Positions 1 to 9,303 of a stretch of DNA of 64,000 nt are shown here, piece after piece. The position numbers were made by a program, and so were the translations under genes. Origin of the DNA: Oscillospiraceae bacterium (GTDB taxonomy: Bacteria; Bacillota; Clostridia; Oscillospirales; Ruminococcaceae); contig JAGAKZ010000028.1 in NCBI GenBank assembly GCA_017848115.1, positions 62,001 through 126,000 of the forward strand, given 5' to 3'. Positions within the stretch are counted from its first letter, which is position 1; every line of letters starts with the position of its first letter. The notes under the pieces are model-generated. The model did no database searches and was not told the origin of the DNA. It worked only from the letters and a program-made list of their open reading frames with translations.

Positions 1-1710
1 GTGCCACCAGCTTGCATCAAGTACAACACCTCTGTTACTTCCGCTCACTGAAAGTGCCGAAAAATCAAATACCGCACTCTCTCCCGGAACTGAGGCAACT
101 GTTCTGTATGCACCTGATTTTCCGCTCATAGCTTCTGTTATAACTATAGTCTTATCAAAATTATAAACTCCGCCTTTAAGCCAGATCACTCCTCCGTCTT
201 CGAGTTTTGAAAGCGCATTTTCAAAACTTGTCGGATCGTCATATGTTCCGCTACCGTTTGACGATGCTGAAGGTGAACAATATATCTGCATTGTTGCCTT
301 GTTATTGTCATTGTTTTGAGTATTATCCGTACTTGTAACCGGTGGCTGTGTATCCTGAGTATCCTGAATATTTCCGCCGTACATGGAATTCATAACAGAT
401 ATCACATCGTAATTATCGTTTGTTCCTTTTGAAAATACATTTTTGATATTACAATCATTTGCCTGCGAATCGCTTAGCTGTCTTCTGCTGTCATTTACAA
501 CTGCGCCTGCTCCGAATGAATGATATTCAAAAAAACGTGCGTTTTTATATGAGTTACCGCTCATATCGCCGTATCCCTCAGACTTGACACATTCGGACAT
601 ATAGCAGTTTAAAAATGTTGCAGATGCATCAGCTCCCCATGGTCTTGCAAGTCTGTAAGCACCGTCACCTATTCCTTTTTCAGCAGTAAAACGACAGTTA
701 TTGAAAACATAACCATACGCATTTGATGAAGCTGTACGTGGTGCTGTAAAGCAACCGTCTTTTTTATACTGAGTATATCTGCCGACTATATCACAATCTT
801 CAAAGTATGAACGTCCGTCGCCGTATATAAAGTCAACGTTTCCTGTTATATAGCATTTGTAAAAATATTGTCTTGCTATCTTTGAAGAAGATGCATGAGC
901 CAGAAGTGTGTCCTGATATCCGACAAGAGCAACATTTGCAAATACTGCCTTATCACATATTACGCACAGAGCGTCTGCCTGCTCATTTGAACCGTTTGTA
1001 TACGGATAAGTATTTTCAACAGTTATATTTTCAAGAGTGAATCCTGTTGCAGATGATTCTATCTTCATACAGTTTCTTTCACTCATTCCGTTTACATCTT
1101 TTGACGCTATGGAATAATAAACTCTTGTTTTAAGTCTGTCCTGACCTATTATGCTTATACCTTCTTTTTTTACAACTACTCTCTCGTTATAGTCTCCGTT
1201 TTTTACAAATATCACATCACCTGCATTTGTGCTGTCAACAGCTGACTGAAGAGTGGTGTATACCTTACAGCCCGAACTGTCTGCTTTTCCGGATCTGTCA
1301 ACGACTGCATCATATTCTTTAAGATAAACATAGTTAAAGGTTTTTCTTGTTGTTTTACCAGAAGTATCGGTAAAATATATATTTACATCATTTCTTCCTC
1401 TTTTGAGCGTCCCGTTAAAATCAAATGAACCACCTGCCTGTACATCAGAAGAAGCTGTAGTATTTCCGTTTACCTCAAGTTTTATTTTTCCTGCTTTATT
1501 TACAGTACCTGACATATAAAATCCGTTTGATGTAAGTGTATCATCTGACTTTGAAATGATATTTATATCAGCAGAATCATTTCCATATGCAAATGAACTT
1601 ATTGATGTAACCGCCAGAACATCGTGATCGTTTTCAAAGCTCTGACAAACAGAAGAAGCAAGACACAATGCGCATACAAATGCAGTTATTTTTTTGGAAA
1701 TCGTTTTCAT
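1..1710 (-). CDS. Secreted pectinesterase (CE8) fused to a PL9-like pectate lyase domain; 3' end beyond the window
   Basis: The gene reads from an ATG at 1710 off the left edge (570 codons visible, no stop). A GAGG ribosome site precedes the start and residues 1-30 form a signal peptide. The CE8 beta-helix lies at about residues 150-440 and keeps its catalytic signatures: GYQDTLL near 265, DFIYG near 293 and LARPWG near 355, i.e. the Gln/Asp/Asp/Arg set of pectin methylesterases. A short Gly/Thr/Asn linker near 450-470 leads into a second beta-helix start with the pattern SGTYDDP...GGVIWLKGGVYNF, ending in a RGVVLDASWWH-like stretch at the edge, typical of PL9-family pectate lyases. The protein would therefore de-esterify and then cleave homogalacturonan outside the cell. 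Residues 30-140 form an extra beta-rich module. Whether a dockerin follows cannot be seen. It lies 36 bp downstream of maf on the same strand. Confidence 0.85.
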   Translation of the reverse strand, partial: MKTISKKITAFVCALCLASSVCQSFENDHDVLAVTSISSFAYGNDSADINIISKSDDTLTSNGFYMSGTVNKAGKIKLEVNGNTTASSDVQAGGSFDFNGTLKRGRNDVNIYFTDTSGKTTRKTFNYVYLKEYDAVVDRSGKADSSGCKVYTTLQSAVDSTNAGDVIFVKNGDYNERVVVKKEGISIIGQDRLKTRVYYSIASKDVNGMSERNCMKIESSATGFTLENITVENTYPYTNGSNEQADALCVICDKAVFANVALVGYQDTLLAHASSSKIARQYFYKCYITGNVDFIYGDGRSYFEDCDIVGRYTQYKKDGCFTAPRTASSNAYGYVFNNCRFTAEKGIGDGAYRLARPWGADASATFLNCYMSECVKSEGYGDMSGNSYKNARFFEYHSFGAGAVVNDSRRQLSDSQANDCNIKNVFSKGTNDNYDVISVMNSMYGGNIQDTQDTQPPVTSTDNTQNNDNNKATMQIYCSPSASSNGSGTYDDPTSFENALSKLEDGGVIWLKGGVYNFDKTIVITEAMSGKSGAYRTVASVPGESAVFDFSALSVSGSNRGVVLDASWWH

Positions 1711-1746
1711 AAATTATTAAACCTCACACTTCTTTTTTAATTTCTT

Positions 1747-2298
1747 TTAAAAATTTCCTAACACCCTTTTTAACCTTGCAACAGGAAGCCCCATTACAGT
1801 AAAGAAATCCCCTTCTATTCCCTCTACCAGAACACATCCCTCTCCCTGAATACCATAAGCTCCTGCCTTATCCATAGGATCTCCTGTTTTTATGTAGCCA
1901 AGTATCTCACTCTCATCAAGTTCGTAAAATCTGACTTTTGTTTCCTGAGAAAAACTTTCCTTCCTGTCACCTTGTACCAGACAAACGCCTGTAATGACCT
2001 TGTGAACCTTACCCGAAAGTTTTGAAAGCATATCATATGCCTCTTTTTCGTCAGAAGGTTTACCAAGAATCTCATCGCCGACAACTACAACAGTATCACT
2101 GCCTATAACCAGACTGTCAGGATAAATCTTTCCGATATGCTCCGCTTTTTTACACGCAAGATACTGTGCAACATCTGATACATCAATATTTTCCGGAATA
2201 CTTTCGTCAACATCAGCCGGAATCACTTTAAAATCAGGGACTATATATCTTAAAAGCTCCTGTCTCCTCGGTGAAGCAGATGCCAGAATAACATCCAT
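1747..2298 (-). CDS. maf: Maf-family nucleotide pyrophosphatase
   Basis: 183 aa, full family length. The N-terminus MDVILASASPRRQELL is the hallmark Maf motif (ASxSPRR), followed by the conserved D-E-S of the active site near residue 32, GSDTVVVVGDEILGKP near 66-81 and a C-terminal GIQGEG...GDFFTVMGLP block. Maf proteins hydrolyse non-canonical or modified NTPs and have been linked to septum inhibition in Bacillus. The ribosome site AAAGGA lies upstream of the ATG. The pectinesterase gene follows 36 bp downstream without a visible terminator, so read-through is possible, although the two functions are unrelated. Confidence 0.93.
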   Translation of the reverse strand: MDVILASASPRRQELLRYIVPDFKVIPADVDESIPENIDVSDVAQYLACKKAEHIGKIYPDSLVIGSDTVVVVGDEILGKPSDEKEAYDMLSKLSGKVHKVITGVCLVQGDRKESFSQETKVRFYELDESEILGYIKTGDPMDKAGAYGIQGEGCVLVEGIEGDFFTVMGLPVARLKRVLGNF

Positions 2299-2337
2299 AA
2301 AAACATTCCTTTCTTAAAACAAAGTGGTCTTGTAACA

Positions 2338-2366
2338 AGTTTAACATATCTCCATAACTTTTTCAA
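2338..2366 (-). promoter_or_regulatory. Candidate promoter of maf
   Basis: On the minus strand TTGAAA (2366-2361), a 17-bp spacer, then TAAACT (2343-2338), about 40 bp upstream of the maf start. It is a reasonable but not perfect sigma-A match. Confidence 0.4.
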
Positions 2367-2584
2367 GTACATTTTATGCAAAAATTCAATTATTTTTCGA
2401 TTTATATATGTAATACATCACCATCATTTTCATGTAAACTTTAAGTTGCACATACAGGAAAATAAAAATGAAAAAATTTTTCTATGATTTTTTTGCAATG
2501 TATACCTATGGTTGATTGTCATTTATACAGATATGTGATATCATAAATAATGATAAACAGCCGTATCAGAAAGGAGAACAAATC

Positions 2585-3628
2585 ATGTCGTTTGCAAAAA
2601 AACTACAGAAACTTCGTCAGAATCGTGAACTTTCTCAGGAAAATCTTGCTGAGATACTCAATGTATCACGCCAGTCGGTTTCAAAGTGGGAACGTGGCAA
2701 AGGTTATCCCGAAATGGACAAACTTATTTTTTTAAGTGACTACTTTGATGTTTCACTTGACGAACTTCTTAAAGACTCATACCCTGCATCTGAAAGCCGT
2801 ATAGACAGACGTCCTATAAATCTGACAAAACCATCTGAAGAAAATCCAAAAGAAAGCTCATCAATAAGAAAAGCATACCCTGAAACCGTTTCGGAAGAAG
2901 AAATCTATCCCGAAGCCGGTCAACAACGATCCCGAATCATTACTGCACAAAATGTTGATATAGCAAAGTACGGAAACTACAGCTGTGCCCCACAAAGTTC
3001 ATACAGTTCCCAGAGCATCGGAATACCCAAAAAAAGAAGAAAGCTGAAAATGTCAAGGATTTTATTTGCATTGGTAATGCTGATTGGTGCAATTATTATA
3101 AGTCTTATTATAACTATGAGTGCAATGCCCGATCATTTCTTTCCTGAGGAAAATACACCTATATATTATGATCATGATGTAACAAGCGTAAATCTTTCAG
3201 ATTATCCTGAGTATAACATAAAATGTTGCATTGACAAGGCTACGGATATAAGATATATATTCAATGCCGACAGTGATGATGGCATAGCAACAGTTCTGTA
3301 TCAGGAAGAATTTGATACATATATAGAACTTGTTGATGTACTTTCAAATGAACCTGTTTACTGTTATCCGTCATATCCTGACGAAAATATTACGGTTATC
3401 ATAGATGATAATAAGTATGTCATTCCTCCTTATATGACAGAGCATTCTATAACTACATACGAGATTGAAAATTATGTAGTTGCATCTGATGATGACAGTA
3501 ACAAATATTTTATTCCAAAATATATTTTTGAAAAATTTGAATTTTTAACATTTTCAGAAACGCCGGAATCTGAAATATCAGCAGAAGTGATTGAAGTGAC
3601 CGTATTACCTGAGATAATGAATCCTTGA
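2585..3628 (+). CDS. Membrane-anchored XRE-family helix-turn-helix regulator
   Basis: 347 aa from the ATG at 2585, chosen because AAAGGAG lies 8 bp upstream; an in-frame TTG further up (2516) has no ribosome site. Residues 3-60 form a Cro/C1-type helix-turn-helix (LRQNRELSQENLAEILNVS, then SRQSVSKWERGKGYP). A charged low-complexity linker (about 65-155) leads to one transmembrane segment near 162-183 (ILFALVMLIGAIIISLIIT), so the C-terminal 165 residues, rich in Asp/Tyr, should be outside. That layout suggests a sensor-regulator carrying a signal across the membrane, but the ligand and targets are unknown. It is followed by a terminator, so it is monocistronic. Confidence 0.8.
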   Translation: MSFAKKLQKLRQNRELSQENLAEILNVSRQSVSKWERGKGYPEMDKLIFLSDYFDVSLDELLKDSYPASESRIDRRPINLTKPSEENPKESSSIRKAYPETVSEEEIYPEAGQQRSRIITAQNVDIAKYGNYSCAPQSSYSSQSIGIPKKRRKLKMSRILFALVMLIGAIIISLIITMSAMPDHFFPEENTPIYYDHDVTSVNLSDYPEYNIKCCIDKATDIRYIFNADSDDGIATVLYQEEFDTYIELVDVLSNEPVYCYPSYPDENITVIIDDNKYVIPPYMTEHSITTYEIENYVVASDDDSNKYFIPKYIFEKFEFLTFSETPESEISAEVIEVTVLPEIMNP

Positions 3629-3639
3629 TAAGTCAAAAC

Positions 3640-3680
3640 AAGTGTGATATACTATATTTAGCGGTATATCACACTTATTT
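3640..3680 (+). terminator. Hairpin terminator after the XRE regulator
   Basis: Inverted repeat AAGTGTGATATAC (3640-3652) / GTATATCACACTT (3664-3676), perfect 13-bp stem with an 11-nt loop, followed by ATTT. The tail is short of U, so termination may be partial. Confidence 0.6.
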
Positions 3681-3716
3681 AAATTTTAAAGCAGAAACAT
3701 AAAGCGAGGCGATATA

Positions 3717-5390
3717 ATGGGTTTTAAAACTATTCCTATAGGACATGAGAATTTTAAAAGAATTATTGATGAAAATCATTACTATATTGATAAAACACTT
3801 ATGATAAAAGACCTTATTGACAATAATTGTGCTGTCAATCTTTTCACGCGTCCGAGGAGATTCGGAAAAACACTTAATATGAGTATGCTCAGATATTTTT
3901 TTGAAAACACCGATGAAGACAATTCATATCTTTTTAAAAACTTGAATATCTCAAAAGCTGGTGATAAATATCTTAGTCATATGGGACAATATCCGGTTAT
4001 CTCTATATCACTTAAAAGCATGAAGCAAAATAATTATGAAGATGCTTTCAAAATTTTCAAACAAAATATAGCAGACGAATTTGAAAGGCACAGCAAAGTT
4101 TATGAAAAACTTTCTACTTCAAAGCAAAAACAGTTTCTTGATTTTTGTAAGAAAACTGCAGATGATTCGGAATATCTTAACTCTCTGAAAACTCTTTCTC
4201 AACACCTTGAAAGTGCATACGAAAAAAGAGTTATCATTCTCATAGACGAATATGATGTTCCGCTTGAAAGTGCATATTTTAACGGATATTATGATGAAAT
4301 GGTAAATCTTATACGTTCAGTTTTTGAAAGTGCTTTAAAAACAAATGATTCTATTGAATTTGCTGTACTTACAGGTTGTCTGCGTATTTCTAAAGAAAGC
4401 ATTTTTACAGGGCTTAATAATTTTGACGTTTATCCTATTACAGAAAATGCCTTCTCTCAGTATTTTGGGTTTACCGAAGATGAAGTAAAACAAGCTGTTG
4501 AATTTTATAATCTGGAAAAATATTTTCCTAAAATAAAACAATGGTATAACGGTTACAAATTTGGCAGTACAGAGATTTACAATCCATGGAGCGTGCTCAA
4601 ATATCTGCAGTCTGCTCTCAACAATGATACAGCCAGACCCGAACCATACTGGAGCAATACAAGCTCAAATGATATCATTCGCCAGATAATTTTTGAAGGT
4701 GACGAAAATATAAAATACAAAATCGAAGAACTTATAAACGGCGGTCATGTTACAGCTCCGATATATGAAGACATAACATACAGAAATGTAAAAATAAACA
4801 GCGACTATATATGGTCTTTTCTCCTGTTCACAGGATATCTCAAACCTATCGATTTTTTTAAGAACGAGCATCATATCACCTGTTTCAAAGGCGTTATACC
4901 AAACATTGAGATCAGTACTATTTACCGAAGCACTATCATGCAGTGGTTTGAAGAAAAGTTAAATTCCACTCCGAGAAACGAACTCTTTGACGCACTTTTA
5001 AACGAAGATACCGAAACAATAGAAGACACTCTCTCCGACTGGCTTGACGAAACTATAAGTTACTACGACAGCAAAGAAAACTATTATCATGGATTTCTGA
5101 CAGGTATGCTTACAGGTTTCAAAGGCTATACTGTAAAGTCAAACCGTGAAAGCGGTGACGGCAGACCCGATATTCTTATCATGGAAAGAAAAAAACATCT
5201 TGTGGCAATAATTATTGAAATAAAAGTCGCCGACAGATTTCCGCATCTTTCTTCAAAATGCGATGAAGCTCTCTTACAAATCAATGAAAAACGTTATGAT
5301 GCAGAACTTATAGAAGACGGATTTAAGAAAATTATAAAATACGGTATCTCATTTAACGGTAAAGCCTGTATGGTAAAAAAAGAAACTTAA
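3717..5390 (+). CDS. AAA-ATPase-like / PD-(D/E)XK domain protein (DUF1703 type)
   Basis: 557 aa, with a GAGGCGAT ribosome site. The N-terminal AAA-ATPase-like domain (about 1-280) begins with the family signature FKTIPIGHENFKRIID and DKTLMIKDL, then RPRRFGKTLNMSML (Walker A-like, about 42-55) and IILIDEYDVPLESA (Walker B-like, about 172-185). The C-terminal 110 residues hold the PD-(D/E)XK nuclease-like pattern: YHGFLTGML, then SGDGRPDILI (the D) and VAIIIEIKVA (E-x-K). This two-domain family is common and multi-copy in anaerobic Firmicutes and Bacteroidetes; a nucleic-acid function is assumed from the fold, and its biological role is not established. There are no transposon ends nearby. Monocistronic; clpB follows with its own promoter. 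Confidence 0.85.
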   Translation: MGFKTIPIGHENFKRIIDENHYYIDKTLMIKDLIDNNCAVNLFTRPRRFGKTLNMSMLRYFFENTDEDNSYLFKNLNISKAGDKYLSHMGQYPVISISLKSMKQNNYEDAFKIFKQNIADEFERHSKVYEKLSTSKQKQFLDFCKKTADDSEYLNSLKTLSQHLESAYEKRVIILIDEYDVPLESAYFNGYYDEMVNLIRSVFESALKTNDSIEFAVLTGCLRISKESIFTGLNNFDVYPITENAFSQYFGFTEDEVKQAVEFYNLEKYFPKIKQWYNGYKFGSTEIYNPWSVLKYLQSALNNDTARPEPYWSNTSSNDIIRQIIFEGDENIKYKIEELINGGHVTAPIYEDITYRNVKINSDYIWSFLLFTGYLKPIDFFKNEHHITCFKGVIPNIEISTIYRSTIMQWFEEKLNSTPRNELFDALLNEDTETIEDTLSDWLDETISYYDSKENYYHGFLTGMLTGFKGYTVKSNRESGDGRPDILIMERKKHLVAIIIEIKVADRFPHLSSKCDEALLQINEKRYDAELIEDGFKKIIKYGISFNGKACMVKKET

Positions 5391-5446
5391 GGTTTCCGTG
5401 TCAAATTACAGCTCAAATTTTTTCTTTTATTTATGCGTATTTCACC

Positions 5447-5474
5447 TTGACTTTTGAAATCATAATGATATAAT
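5447..5474 (+). promoter_or_regulatory. Sigma-A promoter of clpB
   Basis: TTGACT (5447-5452), 16-bp spacer, TATAAT (5469-5474), about 40 bp upstream of the clpB start; ribosome site GGAG near 5502. No CIRCE element is present here, unlike the hrcA operon at 52.7 kb. Confidence 0.75.
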
Positions 5475-5515
5475 ATATATTAAAAATAAAAAACTAAAAA
5501 CAGGAGACTAAAATT

Positions 5516-8134
5516 ATGAATGCACAAAAGTTCACTCAAAAATCAATTCAGGCAGTGCAGGAAGCACAGAACATCGCTATATCAAACCAAAATATGAATA
5601 TCGAACAGATTCATATTTTTCTTGCTCTTTTAAAGCAGGAAAACGGTCTTATCCCACAGCTTCTCAATAAAATGTCGATAAATCTTTCTTCGATTACTGC
5701 CTCTGCAGAAGGCCTTGTAAAAAATATACCTCAGGTATCAGGTTCGGGAAGACAGCCTGACACGGTATATATTGCCCAGAGTGCAGACAGAGCGCTTATA
5801 GAAGCTGAAAATCAGGCAAAACAGATGGGTGACGAATATGTTTCAGTCGAACACATCATACTCGCCTTTTTTGAAATGCCCGATGATGCAATAACCAGAC
5901 TTTTCAAACAGTATGGCTTTGAGAAAAATACATTTATGACGGCACTTGCCCAGACGAGAGGAAGTTCAAAAGTGACAAATCAAAATCCCGAAGAAACTTA
6001 TGACGTTCTTGTAAAATACGGTCAGGACCTTACCGAACTTGCAAAAAACAACAAACTTGACCCTGTTATCGGACGTGATAATGAAATAAGAAACATCATA
6101 CGCATACTTTCAAGAAAAACAAAAAACAACCCTGTTGTAATAGGTGAACCGGGCGTAGGTAAAACCGCCATTGCTGAAGGACTCGCTCTCAGAATAATAC
6201 GTGGCGACGTTCCGACAAGCTTAAAAGACAAACATATCTTTTCACTTGATATGGGTTCACTCGTAGCAGGTGCAAAATACAGAGGCGAATTTGAAGAAAG
6301 ATTCAAAGCTGTCCTTACAGAGATAAAAAACTCAAACGGAAAAATCATTCTTTTTATTGACGAACTCCATACAATAGTAGGTGCCGGAAAATCTGACGGT
6401 GCAATGGACGCCGGAAATCTCCTCAAACCTATGCTTGCACGAGGCGAAATAGATTGTATAGGTGCTACCACACTCAATGAATACAGAATGTATATTGAAA
6501 AAGACAAGGCTCTCGAAAGAAGATTTCAGCCGGTATATGTAGCTGAACCTACAGTGGAAGATACTATTTCAATTCTCAGAGGTCTCAAAGAACGCTACGA
6601 AGTATTCCACGGTGTAAAAATTCAGGATCAGGCTATTATTTCGGCTGCTGTCTTATCAAACAGATATATCACAGACAGATTTTTACCTGATAAGGCAATA
6701 GACCTTGTTGATGAAGCCTGCGCAATGATAAGAACCGAAATTGATTCAATGCCAACAGAGCTTGATGAGATCTCACGCCATATTATGAGGCTTGAAATAG
6801 AAGAAACTGCTCTCAAAAAAGAAGAAGACAAGCTTTCTGCAGAACAGCTCAGAGAGATCCAGAAAGAACTCGCAGATCTGCGTGAAAAGTTTGATGCTAT
6901 GAAAGCACAGTGGGAAAACGAAAAGAATGCTATAACAGCAGTAAAAAAACTGCGTGAAGAACTTGAAGAAGTAAACGGTCTTATAGAAAAAGCAGAACGT
7001 GAATATGACCTTAACAAAGCTGCCGAATTAAAATACGGAAGACTTCCTGAACTTCAGAAAAAAATAGCCGAAGAAGAAGCAAAAGCCGAAGAAAGCAAAA
7101 GTGAAAATTCACTTCTCAGAAACAAAGTAACCGAAGAAGAAATAGCAAAAATAATCGGCAGATGGACAGGTATTCCTGTTGCAAAGCTTATGGAAAGCGA
7201 ACGTGAAAAACTTATTAATATGGAAGCTACTCTCCACAAACGTGTTATCGGTCAGGACGAAGCCGTAAAGAAAGTTACTGAAGCTATCTTACGTTCAAGA
7301 GCCGGTATACAAAATCCGAACCAGCCACTCGGTTCGTTCCTCTTCCTCGGCCCTACAGGTGTAGGTAAAACAGAACTTGCCAAAGCTCTCGCACAGTGCC
7401 TTTTCGATGACGAACACAACATCGTCAGAATAGACATGAGCGAATATATGGAAAAACACGCTGTAAGCAGACTCATAGGAGCGCCTCCCGGATACGTAGG
7501 TTACGAAGAAGGCGGACAGCTTACGGAAGCTGTAAGAAGAAGACCTTATTCTGTTGTTCTTTTTGACGAAGTAGAAAAGGCTCACCCTGATGTATTCAAC
7601 ACACTTCTCCAGGTACTCGATGACGGTCATATAACAGATTCACAGGGACGTACAGTTGACTTTAAAAATACTATCATCATTCTTACTTCAAATCTCGGTT
7701 CACATTTCATTCTCGATGGAATAAAAGACGGAGAAATAACCGAAAGTGCAAGACAGCAGGTAGACAAACTCTTAAAACAGAGTTTCCGTCCGGAATTTTT
7801 AAACCGACTCGATGAAATAGTATTCTACAAACCGCTCATGAAAGAACAGATAATTCATATCGTTGATCTCATGCTGACAGATGTTCAGAAACGTCTTATG
7901 GACAAACAGCTCATCATAACAGTTACCGACAACGCTAAAAACTTCGTTATAGAAGACGGTTTCGACCCTGAATTCGGTGCAAGACCACTGAAAAGATATA
8001 TTCAGAGAACTATCGAAACACTTATTGCAAAGACTATAATTTCAACCGACCTTGAACCCGGCACCGAACTTGTAGTTGACTATGCAGGTGATGATTTTAT
8101 ATGCAAAGTAAATCCACCGTTTGATAAGAAATAA
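5516..8134 (+). CDS. clpB: ATP-dependent disaggregase ClpB
   Basis: 872 aa, normal length. N-terminal Clp-N repeats (about 1-145; MNAQKFTQKSIQAVQEA). First AAA+ module with Walker A GEPGVGKTAIAEG near 208-220 and Walker B ILFIDELHTIVGAG near 279-292. The long coiled-coil middle domain (about 410-530, rich in EKLREELEE-like heptads) distinguishes ClpB from ClpA/ClpC. Second AAA+ module with GPTGVGKTELAKA near 608-620 and VVLFDEVEKAHPDV. The protein threads aggregated polypeptides together with DnaK/DnaJ/GrpE, all encoded at 52.8-57.6 kb of this window. The gene stands alone between its own promoter and terminator. Confidence 0.97.
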   Translation: MNAQKFTQKSIQAVQEAQNIAISNQNMNIEQIHIFLALLKQENGLIPQLLNKMSINLSSITASAEGLVKNIPQVSGSGRQPDTVYIAQSADRALIEAENQAKQMGDEYVSVEHIILAFFEMPDDAITRLFKQYGFEKNTFMTALAQTRGSSKVTNQNPEETYDVLVKYGQDLTELAKNNKLDPVIGRDNEIRNIIRILSRKTKNNPVVIGEPGVGKTAIAEGLALRIIRGDVPTSLKDKHIFSLDMGSLVAGAKYRGEFEERFKAVLTEIKNSNGKIILFIDELHTIVGAGKSDGAMDAGNLLKPMLARGEIDCIGATTLNEYRMYIEKDKALERRFQPVYVAEPTVEDTISILRGLKERYEVFHGVKIQDQAIISAAVLSNRYITDRFLPDKAIDLVDEACAMIRTEIDSMPTELDEISRHIMRLEIEETALKKEEDKLSAEQLREIQKELADLREKFDAMKAQWENEKNAITAVKKLREELEEVNGLIEKAEREYDLNKAAELKYGRLPELQKKIAEEEAKAEESKSENSLLRNKVTEEEIAKIIGRWTGIPVAKLMESEREKLINMEATLHKRVIGQDEAVKKVTEAILRSRAGIQNPNQPLGSFLFLGPTGVGKTELAKALAQCLFDDEHNIVRIDMSEYMEKHAVSRLIGAPPGYVGYEEGGQLTEAVRRRPYSVVLFDEVEKAHPDVFNTLLQVLDDGHITDSQGRTVDFKNTIIILTSNLGSHFILDGIKDGEITESARQQVDKLLKQSFRPEFLNRLDEIVFYKPLMKEQIIHIVDLMLTDVQKRLMDKQLIITVTDNAKNFVIEDGFDPEFGARPLKRYIQRTIETLIAKTIISTDLEPGTELVVDYAGDDFICKVNPPFDKK

Positions 8135-8140
8135 AAATAT

Positions 8141-8184
8141 AACCGGAACTATCAGAAATTAAATCGGTAGTTCCGGTTTTTTTT
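8141..8184 (+). terminator. Rho-independent terminator of clpB
   Basis: AACCGGAACTA (8141-8151) pairs with TAGTTCCGGTT (8168-8178) and is followed by a run of T. Confidence 0.9.
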
Positions 8185-8252
8185 ATTTGTAATCAAATTT
8201 TTCGATTTCTACAAGCTAATTAAACCATATTGACTATAAATTTTTGTACGGT

Positions 8253-9299
8253 TTACTTTCTTTTCAGTCTCACAGCCTGCCCTTCGTACAACTCTTTATT
8301 AGTATAAACTATCTTATCCTTGCTGTTCAGACCTGAATCAAGAACTGCAGCATAACTATCATTTTGCCTTACAATAGAGATATTACGAATGGCAATATGG
8401 TACTCTGTTCCGAGAAATCCTTCTGATTCCTCTGCAATATAGACAAAGTGCTGATTATTATTTTCAAAAACTGCCTCAAGCGGAATACATTCATATCGTT
8501 CATCTGATACCAATTTTACTGACATCGTACCTATTTCACCAATAGTTACTTCACAAGGTTCAAGAAGTACTTCAACCTCATATGCATCATAAGTGGTTTT
8601 ACTTACAGAGCGTACTTCACAATCCTGTAGCATAATTTCTCCGCAGCGAAAATTTATATTGACTAAATCTCCTGCACAAAGCATTTCGCTCTCTTTTTCT
8701 GTAATTTCAGTTGTGTAGTACAGTTCCTGTGACAAATCTGCAATCATAAAGCCTGCTGTTTCTCCGGTAAAATTGCCGGCTGTCACATTTACACTACAAA
8801 TCTTACCATTTAAAGCACTTGTCATTACTGCACCTAAATCAAGTAAATTTTGATAATATTCAAGTTTCTTTTGTTCATCTTCAATCTGAAATGTAAGGAT
8901 CTTTGCACTGTTCCATGCCTGTGCAGTATAATAATCAGCTCTTGTCAACGTATCAATTTCGATTTGCCTTGATAATTTTTCTATGTACTCCTCAAGATAA
9001 ACAGTATCATATTTTAAAAGAACATCTCCTATACTGACCGTATCTCCATCTCTTACACAAACTTCAGCAACTCTCAGTTCAGGAACTGCGTACAAAGGAA
9101 TTTCCCTGTCTGTATGAACCGTACCGGTTGTTTTTATCATATAATTCAGATTTGTATTTTTCATATTTGTAACAGAAACTCTTGGTAAATAATACGAATA
9201 AATTGCTCTTGAAACAAAAGTCAATATCAGCATTACTGCAAGAAATTTCAGAAAATATCTTAATGCTTTGGTTTTTAGTGTAATTTGTTTCTTATCCAT
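8253..9299 (-). CDS. Efflux-type membrane-fusion adaptor (HlyD/MacA-like) inside a sugar-type ABC operon
   Basis: 348 aa; AAAGGAG lies 7 bp before the ATG. One N-terminal membrane anchor (about 15-34, LKFLAVMLILTFVSRAIY), the rest outside. Residues about 55-100 form the first half of a barrel-sandwich/lipoyl fold (VRDGDTVSIGDVLLKYD), 100-145 a short helical hairpin, 150-200 the second lipoyl half (NGKICSVNVTAGNFTGE), then beta-barrel modules up to the end. This is the layout of periplasmic adaptor subunits of MacAB-like and RND pumps; in Gram-positives such adaptors usually partner an FtsX-type ABC exporter. Here it starts only 4 bp after the stop of a sugar-type permease and is the last gene of a four-gene operon, with no exporter beside it. 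Its role is unknown; it might couple the surface lipoprotein to a pump encoded elsewhere. Confidence 0.75.
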   Translation of the reverse strand: MDKKQITLKTKALRYFLKFLAVMLILTFVSRAIYSYYLPRVSVTNMKNTNLNYMIKTTGTVHTDREIPLYAVPELRVAEVCVRDGDTVSIGDVLLKYDTVYLEEYIEKLSRQIEIDTLTRADYYTAQAWNSAKILTFQIEDEQKKLEYYQNLLDLGAVMTSALNGKICSVNVTAGNFTGETAGFMIADLSQELYYTTEITEKESEMLCAGDLVNINFRCGEIMLQDCEVRSVSKTTYDAYEVEVLLEPCEVTIGEIGTMSVKLVSDERYECIPLEAVFENNNQHFVYIAEESEGFLGTEYHIAIRNISIVRQNDSYAAVLDSGLNSKDKIVYTNKELYEGQAVRLKRK

Positions 9300-9303
9300 G
9301 TTT

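Noticed and set aside
3717-5390. AAA/PD-(D/E)XK gene considered as a transposon or phage element
   Set aside because: No terminal inverted repeats, target duplications, integrase or recombinase nearby.
5399-5418. TGTCAAA ... GCTCAAA, a possible CtsR-type operator upstream of clpB
   Set aside because: The heptads are 5 bp apart instead of 3, the second is degenerate, and the site is 30 bp upstream of the -35 box. Too weak to call.
6022-7630. Several open frames antisense to clpB (up to 161 codons)
   Set aside because: Mirror frames of a strongly codon-biased gene; no ribosome site, Ser/Phe/Leu-rich shadow composition.
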